Assembly (NCBI GenBank): GCA_030141605.1
Contig: JAQGDQ010001600.1
Coordinates: 1 to 32,883, forward strand
Length of the DNA: 32,883 bases
DNA from: Tubiluchus corallicola
Lineage: Eukaryota; Priapulida; Priapulimorpha; Priapulimorphida; Tubiluchidae
Reading direction: 5' to 3'
Part shown: piece by piece, positions 9,023-22,400 of the stretch
How the letters are laid out: each line of letters starts with the position of its first letter
How positions within the stretch are numbered: the stretch's first letter is position 1
The notes under the pieces: model-generated
Seen by the model: the letters and a program-made list of their open reading frames with translations, nothing else
What the model was told of the DNA's origin: nothing
Databases searched by the model: none
Made by a program: the position numbers and the translations under genes

Positions 9023-10247
9023 TTTTCTGTCTTTACGGTTACTAAGAGACCACACTTCATCTATATGTACTGTTAGTGACGTGTGCAACGTCTTGCCTAA
9101 ACCTTTTCAGAGTTTTCACATTTGTTATTTGCTGACAGTTGGAACCCTTATAAAGTATACGTCATTGTGCGAACGACATAAAAATAATTATTTTGCCTAA
9201 AAATTACTTATTAAACTCTTTCCCTTCTAAAAATCTATTAAAAGAATTATTATGCATTCTATCAGACACTCTGTAAGTCACTCATTTTACTGATAATTAT
9301 TTAATTGTTTAGGTGGTTTTAATTGCACTTGTTTGCTTGCTTACTTGTTTGTTATTTTCTTACTCACGTATAATTGTCTATTTGTTCCTTTACAGATTTA
9401 CTTATATTTATCTATCTGTTTATTTATTTATTGATTTATTTGTTTATATATGAGCCCAATATCTGCTCGCTAAGCTTTACATTCATGGAAGCCATTATTT
9501 TTTACCATTAAATTTACATATCGAAACACATGTGTCAGTATGATGTCGTCTTATCTACGACAATAAATTTGCATCTGCGACATATTTATTTATAGGGTAT
9601 CTGAGAAGTCACTGTAGACTTTATAATGATTTTACTATTTTGTTATCATTTTCTCATTTTTTAAACAAGCAAAGTAAAACCTATGACAATAAGATTAACT
9701 AAAACTTTTGAAGGTTATTTTGGGCAAAAAGGATGAAAATCTGAAATAAGACCAACTTGACACACCTAATTCCCTTCTGGAGAGAGAGGGGGAGCAGGTC
9801 AAACGCAAAAGATTCTTCATATTTCTTCTCTTTGGTCATTCTTTTCATTTTTACTATATTAACATACCAACCGGATTGGCCTTGAAATCGTTTGAAAGTC
9901 GTCAGCATAATCTATTAGAAAACGTTTTGTTTTGCAAGGTGCAATTTCTACCAGGCATTAGTTTAACTACTAAATTTAAGCATTACTAAAAACAGTAAAA
10001 TCTGACAATCAATATATTCAATAAATTGTTTGCACATGTAAATTCAAAATAGGTTTATATATTCAATATACTACAACGGCTTGTAAACAACACACTATAC
10101 ACAAATTAAGTTTACTTTTATGTAGGCTTTGGCTGACGTAGCTCATTTATAAAAAAATAGGAAGAACATTTTTCAATATATACATACATACTGTACATTA
10201 TAAAGGAAAACTCCATGTTCGTTGTTTCTCTATTCGTATTTAGCAAC
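9023..10247. other. AT-rich intergenic stretch
   Basis: It contains T/ATTT-rich simple sequence (about 9395-9450, TTTATTTATTTATTGATTTA-like). The 5' flank of the two-exon gene is on the left and the 3' UTR of the SLC17 gene on the right. No gene or clear AATAAA on the minus strand is seen just after the SLC17 stop. Confidence 0.4.
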
Positions 10248-10448
10248 TCAGTAGTTGGTTACTACTTCACTCATTGTAACATCCAATTCCGAGCTTGTGA
10301 TTGCTTGGCTTTCCACACTTTGCTTCTTGGTGACACTTTTAGCCCAGTCTTGCGTTTGGTCAGACAAGAAAATGATGTAGAAAGCTCCACCAGCAATCTG
10401 TATGGTGAATGATATCCAGAATACAATCTGCCACTCTTTCTGTGTTTG
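10248..10448 (-). CDS. SLC17 exon 10: last helix and cytoplasmic tail with stop
   Basis: The acceptor TTTCAG|CAAAC is at 10448 and the stop is at 10248-10250. It encodes QTQKEWQIVFWISFTIQIAG (final helix), the F-x-x-I-F-x-S-D-x-x-Q-x-W-A block typical of SLC17 C-termini, and a tail rich in Ser/Thr with no obvious sorting motif. Confidence 0.9.
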   Translation of the reverse strand, partial: QTQKEWQIVFWISFTIQIAGGAFYIIFLSDQTQDWAKSVTKKQSVESQAITSSELDVTMSEVVTNY

Positions 10449-13400
10449 CTGAAATTGACAATGATGTGTGATAAGCTGGTGAATAATGAATACACAGAAG
10501 GAAATAAATACTTTTTTAAATGTTTTTAATAACCAGTAAATCATTAAAGATACGAAATCTCATACAGATGTAGGGCATTTTAGTACGGTGAATCATTTTC
10601 TTCCATCCCTTTACACAAGTCATACCACCACACCACATTTTGCTACATTACACCACGCTGGGCCTGTTATACTGCCCTTTGCCACACTACAAAGCATTAC
10701 TTCACAATAATTACCCGCCCGCTTACATAAAACGTACTCATTTTAGGTAATCGTGTAGTTTCGGGAAAAGTGATTTTATATAGCTGGTTTCTGTATTGTA
10801 CAGCGAAAAGTTATCAATGTAGTTAATGTCTTTGGATCCAGTATGGTAGTGCCATCTATTGTCAACTTAGCCTATTAAACAAATCAGTCAAGGTCATGAA
10901 CCTGACGGTCGTGATTCATTATTTTGGCAAATGCGGCCACCAGTGACGTTTATCGATGGAACTTCCTCTGCAAAACCAGTATATTTCAGGAATGGACATC
11001 CTTAGTCTTGGTGATTCTGGGCTATCCGTCGTTTAGGAACTTAGGAAGCCAGTAGTCTTGGTGATTCTGGGTAGTCCGTCGCTTAGGAAATTAGGAAAGC
11101 CGTAGCCTTGGTGATTTCCAGACTGTCCGTCGCTTAGCAACTTAGGAAGCCCGTAGCCTTGATGATCCTGGGCACGTCGTTTAGGACTTAGGAAACCCGT
11201 AGTCTTAGTGATTCTGGGCTGTCCGGCGCTTAGGAAGCCGATAAAACCAATAAATAAACCAATTATATTGAGCAAATATTTTCAATTTTGTGTAGTTGAA
11301 AAAACCTTTAGCATACCTGAATAGTTATACGACCTACGATATAAGGTGACAAAATTCCGCTTAGTGTGCTTATGGTGTTTGAAATGCCCATAATGATACC
11401 ACCATATCGAGCTGCTATATCTATCATGTTAGGATACGTAGAAGAAAACGATAGAGACAAAAACGACATGCTAACAACAAGGAGAACTAAAAATGCTGTC
11501 TTCTGGTGGCATTCCAGATATCCACTAATCACCAGTAGTATTCCCGATATAACCAACCCTGTAACGGAATTCATAAAAGGATAATTATTTAATAGCACAT
11601 CAAGTGGAAGCCATGTTAATTTTTATTCAAATCAGCCCAAACAAAGCTAGTGACCTACCAATCTAAGGGGTAACAGTACAAAACTGAAAATAACAAAAGC
11701 GGCGCAAAAAGAAATAAAATTCTCGACTAATATGCCAGTGATAGGAAGTATCCATTAATATTTTTTGAAGCAAGTGAATTTGCAGTTAATAAGCAAACAA
11801 TTTCCTGGTAAACAATTCTGCAAGCAAGGTGCCCGAGGGTAAAACTGGATTTTTAAGTGTCTTTACAAAAATTGTTCTTAATGGCGTTATTCTCATTTAT
11901 GTAACATTTAGGTAAATTTTTAATTTTTAATCAACTCATATAAATCAAACCAATTAGCTCTCAACAAAATACTTATCAAAATTGTAATTTCTCTCACCAA
12001 TATTCCAAACTCGGCGAACATTTTTTGTGCTAAGAATTTCTCTTCGTCTAATCTCATCTGCCACAATACCACAAATGATCATAGTAACGGCATTGAAAAG
12101 CCAAGGTAATGCGGAATATAAGCCATTCTAAAAGAAACGCTTGCAGTGATTAATTTATCTTCAAGCTCTTAAGTAAATCAGAACCGGATATATTGGCGTT
12201 ACATTGCTTACAAAAAACATCTCATACTTAATACAGAAATATTAAGTATTAGTAATTATTCGCATTCAGGATTGGATTATCCTATGGCTATAAGCTAACA
12301 TAGGCTAGGACTCCTCAAGCTTTGGTTACATTTGCTAAAAAAAACTTTTTCTCTACGATTATGTTTAAATATGTGACAATTTAGTTTGCAAAAATAGTAA
12401 AATAGTGGTATTTCTTAAAGAGTATTCTTATTGACAAAAATTCATAGCTATCCGTGTTCATTTAAAAAATTTGCATAGGTTTACTTCTAACTTGGTAAAT
12501 GTAGCTAAAATATAACACGAGTAAAAATATTCAAGACGAGTGCGGGGCAGTTAGAGGATGGCTCCGTCAGAGGGGGTCACAATTTCATTAGCCTATAGGC
12601 TCCAAAGTGTCATAACGCGGTCTGTCTGCACTCACAGTTTTTTAAGTTACATGTGATGACTTCTGTGCTCCACCACCTATCGAGTACTTACTTGTCTTAT
12701 ATCAAAATGGAGGATTTCTCGCATAAATAAGGGAAGGCTGACAGCGATGGTATAACCGCCCCAAGATGCAGCAAAATCGTTAACAATGGTGGCCCACACC
12801 GGAATTGACGTGAACACAGCCTTCCATGGTACAATTGATTCCTGCGGAAAGATTCCCAGTAAGAATAAGAAGAGATCATTATTATAGGCTACGCTAATTT
12901 GATTCAGCGACTGTAAGCTATAATAATAAGTTTATTTAGCATCGTTACAACCAAAAAATTGAATTACAGTACATCATAAAATTACAAAATATAAAATCTT
13001 TAAAAGAATAAGCAAAGTAGAACATACAGCGACAAACACTATTACACTGTTACTAGATATATGAACGAAATAATTAAAAATGAGTCAAAAATTAAGTTTG
13101 GAAATTAAATAAGCCATATGAGATAAAACTGTTCTTGAATCTCTCAAATTGTCATTGTCAAAAAGCTAAAGTAATTTTATCAGTTTATACAGTGAGAATC
13201 TGAAGAGATGCATGCTTTATATTGAACAATGATTTTAATAAATAGCCGAACACGAAAAAACAAACGAACAAACAAAACCACTGAAACAAACAAACAAATG
13301 CAGACAAACAAATAAACAATAATTACAAGAGAAAACAACAAATAAAAAGAGAAAATCACAATTGGAATCTTGGAAATAATAAATCTTGGAAAAAGGCAAA

Positions 13401-16400
13401 AGGGAAGCATGCTGTGAAAGCAGAAAGAAAGAATTACACAAGAAGAGCAAAAGAAAAAGAAAACAAAAATAATTAAGAAAAGCAAAAAATGAATTACGAG
13501 TAAAGAATGATTGGTGTTTTATGACAATGTTAATAATGCACAAGACAAAACTATGTATATATATATATATATATATATATAGTTTCGAGATATATATATA
13601 TTATATTATGTTATGTTATATTATATTATATTATGTTACGAACAACTAGGAAACACCATTTATATGGAAATTACCTCTATATATCCAAACTTTACTTACT
13701 TATTAGATGATGACCACCTAAAATTACTATTAGGCTCAAACGATTCAGAAATTCTCCAAATTGTTTCTAATTTTGTTTTAAAATGTGTCAGTTCGCAAAT
13801 GTAATTATTAGAAATTGAAAAAAACGAACTATATATATAACTAACTATATATAACTTATGTAAACTAAATACTATATGTGTATGCAACTATCTTGAATTT
13901 GTGTTTATGTATATTTACGTTGTACCATTGGGTTTATACATCAAGGTTTGATGTTGCGTCTTTGGTTCAAATTGTTGAGTTTGACTTGTGTAATTGTGTT
14001 CTTGATAACGTGGTATATGTTTTTGTAGCGCTGTATATCATGTGTAATTGTATCTTTATAATCGGTGTGTGCATTGTGTGATTTGTAATTATGATTAAAA
14101 TATGAAAATATGAATGTATATATATATTAAGGATGTAAATTATAAAACCTGTTTTAAGTTTTCTGCGAGAGCATTTTCGATGTACTCTTTTTCTTGTTTA
14201 GAAATTCTTGGATGCTTTCCAGGCGAGTCGTGTCCAAAAATCAACCAAAACGCGAACCAGATAATTCCTATTGACCCTACAATAAATCGAAATTTTACTG
14301 AATACACATTCAAAACTCAATACGTCTTTATCGTAAGACCTTCCAGTATTTTAGGCCGTTGTTAATTTTGAATCAACATGGTCTACATGCAAAACTTAAA
14401 AGAAGCGCCAAGCCTTCTGGAAAGCTAGACTTATTTGAATGTTCGATAAAAATCTCAGAAGGATTTAGTAATAAAGGTGCGATAAGCACGATAATTAAAG
14501 TCGCGATCATTTTACGCTTGGGCGCTTCCATTTTGTACGCCCATTTCTCCACTATTGACGTCACTCGTCGACTAAAAACAAAAAGCAGCAAACTGTCAAT
14601 TTTAATGACAATGTTAGAATTACTTCAAGTAGCACATGCTTTCGGAGAATCACTATGCGCTTACGAAAAGTCATGAAGTCCACCAGTTACATCATAATTT
14701 TCAAATAAATGGCAGTGTGATATATGTGGTGTAATACCTGTGATATAGGACGCTTTCGTTACGACACCACAAACACTTTTTTGCTACTAATTTCCGATAT
14801 GTGCTGACACGTGGGTTCAGTGAATCTTTCCATTTAAGCATAGTTCACAGGCATGTATACAGAATAGAAGCAAATAAAACAGGTTTTAATAATACCGATA
14901 AATTCTGTGTTTAATGAGATAAGAAGTAAAAACAATTTACTTTAAATCAAAACAATAACAAACTTGTTATAATTATAAACGACGTTTCTAGTTAACTCAT
15001 GACAAACAGAAGACTAGTTAGCCCCAACCCAGGTGAGGGAGAAGGATGTAAGGTAAGTATACTTATCAGTTGTAGTGAGTGCAGTCGGAAGCTGTCGGAT
15101 TCTAACGTTTGACGTTCTCCATCACTCTGGAAGCTGGAATAACGTGACTAACCGGTTATGCGAACTTCGTGGAATCTTGAGCAGTTACTCTTTCAAAGCT
15201 CAGCAGGGGGTGGAATCTTACGTCGCCACTTCTACAATGCTTGTCAGGTGTACCGAAGTCGTAAGTGGTTACTTCACCAATCCTAGTGGAGTGCAGTGGA
15301 GTCCTGACCCGTGGAGCTCGTGGAACTACCATTGGTACAACGTCTGGTCATAACCTGGTTGTTTCTGCACCGGATCTCCTGAATTTCCGTTTACAGCAAT
15401 AACGAATAACGAATAACAGCCAGTTTATGGGTGTTTCCGCCTCACGGCTCGAACACCTAACCCTTTGGTGTGTCAGTGCCCTTTAATCACTTTCTGTCGC
15501 CACAGTAATTAAGTCTTGACTTCGATTGCTAATGTATGTTTCGTCGGAAGCCATATTTGACGACTTCACTGGCTTAGCACGTTCGACACACTGTCTTGAA
15601 CCTAGTTTCAATTTCTAGAACAGGTAAAACTGGATGACCTTGTCCTTTAACACGACGATTCATTGGCCAGATAGCCTGTTCAGTTGAGCATATGACCAAT
15701 CACTTACTTTCTTGTAAAGGAGATCTAGGACAGGTATGAGGTGGGACCCTTCCCAGAGCTAACTAGGTGCATGCTCATATATGTACAGTCAACTTGCTTT
15801 ACTGTAGTATGTAAATTTGCTTAATGAGTAATTAACTAATGACTCATTCAATTAACATAAGCAATTAGCTAACTTAAGCTATTAATGCAGCCTAAGTATG
15901 GGACATACACAAAATCATACTAGAATACAGTTCAACTATATTAGAAGGGGTTGCAATGCTGCTCGGTAGTTCTTATATTCCAGACTGACGTCACGGACGT
16001 CACATAGCCCCCGATCAAAGAGTATGCCACATACTTTAAAGTTATGGATGGAATATAAGATCTATCGGGATAGCAAATACTAATCAAACAAATTATAGCT
16101 GGCTAGCACAATACCTAGAAGCCATGATATCAACATTAAGACATCATATCATACGGGCCTGTAAGTTCTACTGAAAATTAAGAGTACATTCGTAAACCAA
16201 CAATTCATATGAAGCCTTTCGCAAAGCAGTTAAGCTATCACTATAACCTTTACACATCAGTAAAGTAGGAAATGTAAGCAACGCCGAACTTCTCCAAGTT
16301 CGAATTACATTCAACAGAGCATTCATCAACTCTATATCTAACTATGTGGTACCACAATGAAGTTTTCCTTTAAACTTATCAACTGCCACGTGGACTTTAC

Positions 16401-19400
16401 GTGATCTGAAGTTACTATCAGATTAACTAAGCTTCAATATCTGATTCTGAACTAATGGCCAACATGTTCAGCATATAAACATTGGTAGGCTCATGCCTTT
16501 CCAATACACAAGGGGTCTCCATCGTCCCTTGAAGGAGCACTAACAGGTGCAATACAGTTGGTAAGTGCCTTGGCATAGAATGCACATAGAGCATTCAACC
16601 CTATGTCATCAAAGTAGAAGTTACCGTATTTTAGGGCTTGCCAATTATAATTCAACCAAATAGATACGAGATTAAACACAAACACAATGTTACAACATTA
16701 TCACTTTAAGCGTTTCTGGCTATTTACAAGTTAGCAGTTTACTTTATTATTACTGTCACTCTGACTGCAAACGACTAAGTGCATCAGCGACTGGGTTTTG
16801 CGCCGCAGAAATATGCTCAATTGTGAAAGCATATTCGGTTAATTTAAGTGCCCAATGGCACAAACGGCGATTACGCTTGCGCATCTTATCAAGAGCAAGA
16901 AGACTTCGCTGGTCAGTGCGCAAAATGAATTCTCGACCTTCTAAATAATAGCGCAGTTTTTCGATGCTAAATACAACACTTAAGCATTCTAATTCGACCA
17001 CTGAGTATCTTGTTTCCGGTGCGGTTAACTTTCTGCTTATGTAAGTAATCGGGACTTCCCCGAGACCGTCCTTCCGATCCTGGGAAAGGACAGCACCGAG
17101 ACCAGTAAAACTAGCATCTGTAGTTAATATAAATGTCTCGTCAAAATTGGGAGAATGTAGAACAGAATCTGACGTGAGATAATCAGGTAGCTGGATATCA
17201 TTGATAGACTGAGTTGTTTTGGCTGTTGGGAAGAATGCATATTCAGGAAGACTGGACTCTTCTACTTGTCCCGCACCAATTTTTACACAGTCGTTTTCAA
17301 TTTCTTCCCAATTAATTTGTGCATTATCTTTGCACTCTGCATAGAGGGCTAGGAGTACTAGTTCTTCTTCTCTATCCACATAAGGTTTTAAACGATTTAT
17401 GTGGCAGATACGACAGTCTCTTCTCTTGCCAGATTTTCCGATTTTTACTTTGTACGTGTAATCCGAGATTTTGTCTACAATAGGATAGGGTCCACGCCAG
17501 GTAGATAACATTTTGCTGCCTTTCTTAAGGCGTTGCAGCATTACCTTATCACCGACTTGGAAGTTCTTTTGTCTAGTCAGCTTATCGTACCATCCCTTTT
17601 GAGCCAATTTGGCTGCCTCGAGTGACTGATGAGCATCTTCCAGTGTCTTATCTAGTGTATTTAGTATTCGAGTCACATACTCATCCACATCTTCGAGGGC
17701 TGGTGGCTTTTCACAGCCCCATCGCTCTTTCAGCATAGAGAGAGGACCACGGAGAGGATAGCCGAAAACTAATTCGTTTGGCGAATATCCTGTGGATTCC
17801 TGAGGAACCTCCCTATAGGCAAATAAGACAAAAGGTACAGCTTCATCCCAGGGAAGATTCGGTCGATCTTGTACAAGACGTCGAATAGAGTGTTTCAGGC
17901 TTTGGTTATAACGTTCACAAAGCCCATTAGTAGATGGTGCAAATGCTGAGGTATAAATTCCTTTAACTCCAAGTTCCTGCTCTAATGAACAGGTAAGTGC
18001 AGAAATAAACTGTGTACCTTGGTCTGTAAGAATCTCACGTGGTATGCCATACCGACAACAAAATTGCAATACTGCCTGGAGGACTGTTTTTGTTTCAATG
18101 TTGGGCAAAGGATAACAGTCTGGATAACGGGTGGCATGGTCAATAAGTACAAGCGCATACTTATTTCCAGCAGGAGTGCGATCTAGTGGTCCAATGAGAT
18201 CCATAGCCACACGATAAAATGGCTGAGATGGAATGGGCAGTGGTTTAAGTGGGACCTTATCAGATTTACGTACCCTGGCAGTTCTTTGACATGCAATGCA
18301 TGAACGACAATACTGGCGAACATTTCTTTTCACATGTGGCCAAATGAATTCCTGTAGGACACGATGTGTCGTTTTATTAATTCCTAAGTGGCCAGCCGTT
18401 CGAGCATCATGAGCAAGTTCCAAAACTTGTTTCCGCAAAACTTTTGGCAAAACAAGAAGCTCACGGGGCGGAGAAGCATTCCGCTGTTTGCACAGGTAGT
18501 ACAGAACGCCATTGCGGAGAAAATAGCCTTTACCATTGCGTCTCGCTTCTTTAAGTGTGACCGCATGATCAATCAGATTGCGAAGTGTGACGTCTTCAGT
18601 TTGCTCCGTTTTCACCTGCTCTAAGGGTATATCAAGTAAACTGTTTTGCACTGCATTTCCAGGAGTAAAAACTTCTTTCTGCAGTTGTTCATCACGTTTT
18701 ACTTCTGCCTGAAGCTTAGCAGCTTTAGCTCTCGTCACAGCAAATCCTGTCTCACTTAGGTTCCTTGTGTCATCAATGGGATTTGCAGTGATTGGCACAG
18801 GAATTTGGGGTCTTCCTTGCATTTCTGGTGCTCCTGTTTGGTTCCATTTATTTTGAGGGTCAACCTCCGTTTCTGAAGAAAAAGGTTTCAGTGACGAAAG
18901 GTAATTATTTCCTAACAGGAAGTCAGCTGGTAAGTTATCTACTACAGTTACTGTGAGACAGCCAGATATATTTAGCGAAGGGCATATGATCTCTATCTCT
19001 GCCACTTTACATGGAGCCTTATGTCCGTGGATACATAACAGGGACTTCGGGTCTTGTTTTAGATACTGTTCTTTTTTAACAAAATTTGGATGCAGCATTG
19101 ACACATTAGCACCACTGTCACGTTGCCCAGTAATTGGGTTGCCATTAATTAGAGCTTCAAACATATATGGCAGTGTGTCTTTGGGAATGTCTTTCCATCT
19201 TTCATTATTGACGCTTTGAATCAATTCAATATCACTGAAAAGCTGCCTATTCGGCTTCCCTAATTTGTTTCGAGTTAAAGCATTGGTACCAGAGGACGAT
19301 CGGCATTCAGAACGTCTGTGTCCTGGCTTGCCACAACCATAGCAAACGATTCTTCGGGGTTCTCCTTGATCTGCATTAGTAGTAGGTGCTGCGCTCTGCT

Positions 19401-22400
19401 TCTTCATCATAGGCCTAGTGGCAAACTTGTCTGGCCTCCTAAAGTGATCAGGGTTCCTCCCCATATCTTGGTAAGAAGCAACATATTTATCAGCCAGAGT
19501 TGCCATTTCCGTGCCTGACTGAGGTTCTTCTCGACGTAGCCATGTAGTTAAGTCTGTAGGCATCTTATTCATCATTTGTTCCATGGCAATTAGTTGGAAG
19601 AGCTTAGGGTAAGAGTCAACAGCGTCCATGGCCTCTACATAATCAGTTAAGGCTCGTTCAACCTTCAAGAAAAATTGTCGATATGTTTCATTCTTTGACT
19701 TCTCTAAAGTTCTGAAACGTTTCCTGTACACATCAGTACTCAAGATGTATGCATTAACCAGTGCTTTTTTAACTAGAGAATAATTTTTGACGTCGGTTCG
19801 AGGAAGTTGCTGGTAGGCGTTCGCTGCCCTGCCAGTAAGAGCTGGCCCTATGCACGCGGACCAATATTCTTCTTCAATTCCATTGGTAACAGCGCAAGTC
19901 TCGAACCAGTCCAGGAACTCATGTATATCTTCCTTGTCTTCATAGTAAGTTCGCACTTTCATGCGTTTACAAGGTGCGCAAGAAGGTGCAGTGGGGGTGG
20001 AAGCAGCAATAGGGCTCAACACAGGCATACTTTGATGCAAAGAAATAGTGGGGGCAACCTCAAGTTTACGTATTTCTAGTTGCACAATTTGCTGTTGCAA
20101 CTGGAGAAATTCTTTGGCGACTTCGCCATCCAAGGTAGATAAAGCCTCTGCGGTTAATTCAGGAAGCTTAATTGGCTTTGATTCCACCTTAACGTCTCCT
20201 AACACTGGCATTGGTGCGACAGTAGTCCTTTGTGGGGCGGATCCAGGTTCTTGAGCGCCGCGAAGCTCTGCAGCGACAGGCGTCCCCGTCGAAACTATGA
20301 GCTTGTTCGTTGGGCGTGTACTTTGACCTTGGTCAACGAGACCTGAAACAAAAGACTGGGTAGACCTTTCAATGGCGCCAGCGGCTCCGTCTGGCGTACG
20401 AACAGTGTCAACGTTTACACCTTTTACATGGCCCGGTGTTAGAGGTAAGTCTGAAAATTGTTGCCCTTGTTCCATTGTTTTATATGCTTGCAAAATGTGT
20501 TGTATGGATTGTGTTTTAGTTGTCTTGTTCGGGTCTAAAAGTAACCCTAATGTATTAGCTACTTCAATTAACTGTGGTTTGTTTAATTGCTTAAGATCGG
20601 TTTCCGTGTACAGCCGTGATTCCATGATAAACAATTACATAAACAACCGAAACAAGAAATTGTTAAACCACGAGCGCTATCAAAGTGCCAAGCAAGTGTT
20701 ACAATGCAACGTCTAATTACTCCTGTTTTAAAACCAACTAAACATGTGCGCAATAGTTTTTACTAATGACAATGAAGACTGCCAGCGCCTGCCTTCCGCC
20801 GTAGCTCATTAGAAATAAACTATAAGCGCAATGACGTAATATTAATTAACTGACGCAAACAAAGCGTTTCAAGGCTTACTGTAAACAAAGTTCGAGACAG
20901 TAAATAAATTATGCCAAGATTAAAAGAGAAGCAAACTGGCTATAGACCTTAAGGTCAGACAACATACTATACAATATACTGAAAACAAGATTGAACTGGG
21001 CTTCTTTAGTGCAGTATAAACAGGAATTATTTATCACTGAACTGCCCAAGGTCTGATAACCTTGACGGACCAATAAAATAATTGCGGAAGTACGTGCGCA
21101 ATTTACACAGCTAAACCGGTCAAGTTATTTGCAAATAAAGGACAAATTTAAGCTACAGTGTCTGTTAACGCTAGCCGAACAGGAAAAGAACATAATTGAT
21201 CATTAGACAAACGTAAACGTTGTTTACAAAAATTATGTCAGCAGAGCCACTTTAAATTCTGACACCATTTGTGATATATGTGGTGTAATACCTGTGATAT
21301 AGGACGCTTTCGTTACGACACCACAAACACTTTTTTGCTACTAATTTCCGATATGTGCTGACACGTGGGTTCAGTGAATCTTTCCATTTAAGCATAGTTC
21401 ACAGGCATGTATACAGAATAGAAGCAAATAAAACAGGTTTTAATAATACCGATAAATTCTGTGTTTAATGAGATAAGAAGTAAAAACAATTTACTTTAAA
21501 TCAAAACAATAACAAACTTGTTATAATTATAAACGACGTTTCTAGTTAACTCATGACAAACAGAAGACTAGTTAGCCCCAACCCAGGTGAGGGAGAAGGA
21601 TGTAAGGTAAGTATACTTATCAGTTGTAGTGAGTGCAGTCGGAAGCTGTCGGATTCTAACGTTTGACGTTCTCCATCACTCTGGAAGCTGGAATAACGTG
21701 ACTAACTGGTTATGCGAACTTCGTGGAATCTTGAGCAGTTACTCTTTCAAAGCTCAGCAGGGGGTGGAATCTTACGTCGCCACTTCTACAATGCTTGTCA
21801 GGTGTACCGAAGTCGTAAGTGGTTACTTCACCAATCCTAGTGGAGTGCAGTGGAGTCCTGACCCGTGGAGCTCGTGGAAAACGTCTGGTCATAACCTGGT
21901 TGTTTCTGCACCGGATCTCCTGAATTTCCGTTTACAGCAATAACGAATAACGAATAACAGCCAGTTTATGGGTGTTTCCGCCTCACGGCTCGAACACCTA
22001 ACCCTTTGGTGTGTCAGTGCCCTTTAATCACTTTCTGTCGCCACAGTAATTAAGTCTTGACTTCGATTGCTAATGTATGTTTCGTCGGAAGCCATATTTG
22101 ACGACTTCACTGGCTTAGCACGTTCGACACACACTGTCTTGAACCTAGTTTCAATTTCTAGAACAGGTAAAACTGGATGACCTTGTCCTTTAACACGACG
22201 ATTCATTGGCCAGATAGCCTGTTCAGTTGAGCATATGACCAATCACTTACTTTCTTGTAAAGGAGATCTAGGACAGGTATGAGGTGGGACCCTTCCCAGA
22301 GCTAACTAGGTGCATGCTCATATATGTACAGTCAACTTGCTTTACTGTAGTATGTAAATTTGCTTAATGAGTAATTAACTAATGACTCATTCAATTAACA

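Noticed and set aside
11001-11242. CRISPR-like array
   Set aside because: No constant repeats with unique spacers; the whole 50-bp unit repeats and diverges, as in a minisatellite, and the genome is animal.
13180-13543. Hydrophobic minus-strand ORFs resembling membrane proteins
   Set aside because: They translate an (AAAC)n/A-rich low-complexity stretch into Phe/Leu/Cys/Val runs.
14359-14676. Overlapping ORFs on both strands in the SLC17 intron
   Set aside because: No domain, not in phase with neighbouring exons, and they fall between well-matched exons 5 and 6.
15075-15353. 92-codon plus-strand ORF in the left LTR (and 104-codon version at 21629-21943)
   Set aside because: It is present in both LTRs because LTRs are copies, runs antisense to the element, has no domain, and the 13-bp indel between the LTRs changes its end.
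16491-16685. 64-codon ORF after the polyprotein as a possible env or displaced RT piece
   Set aside because: No RT or membrane-fusion motif, and too short.
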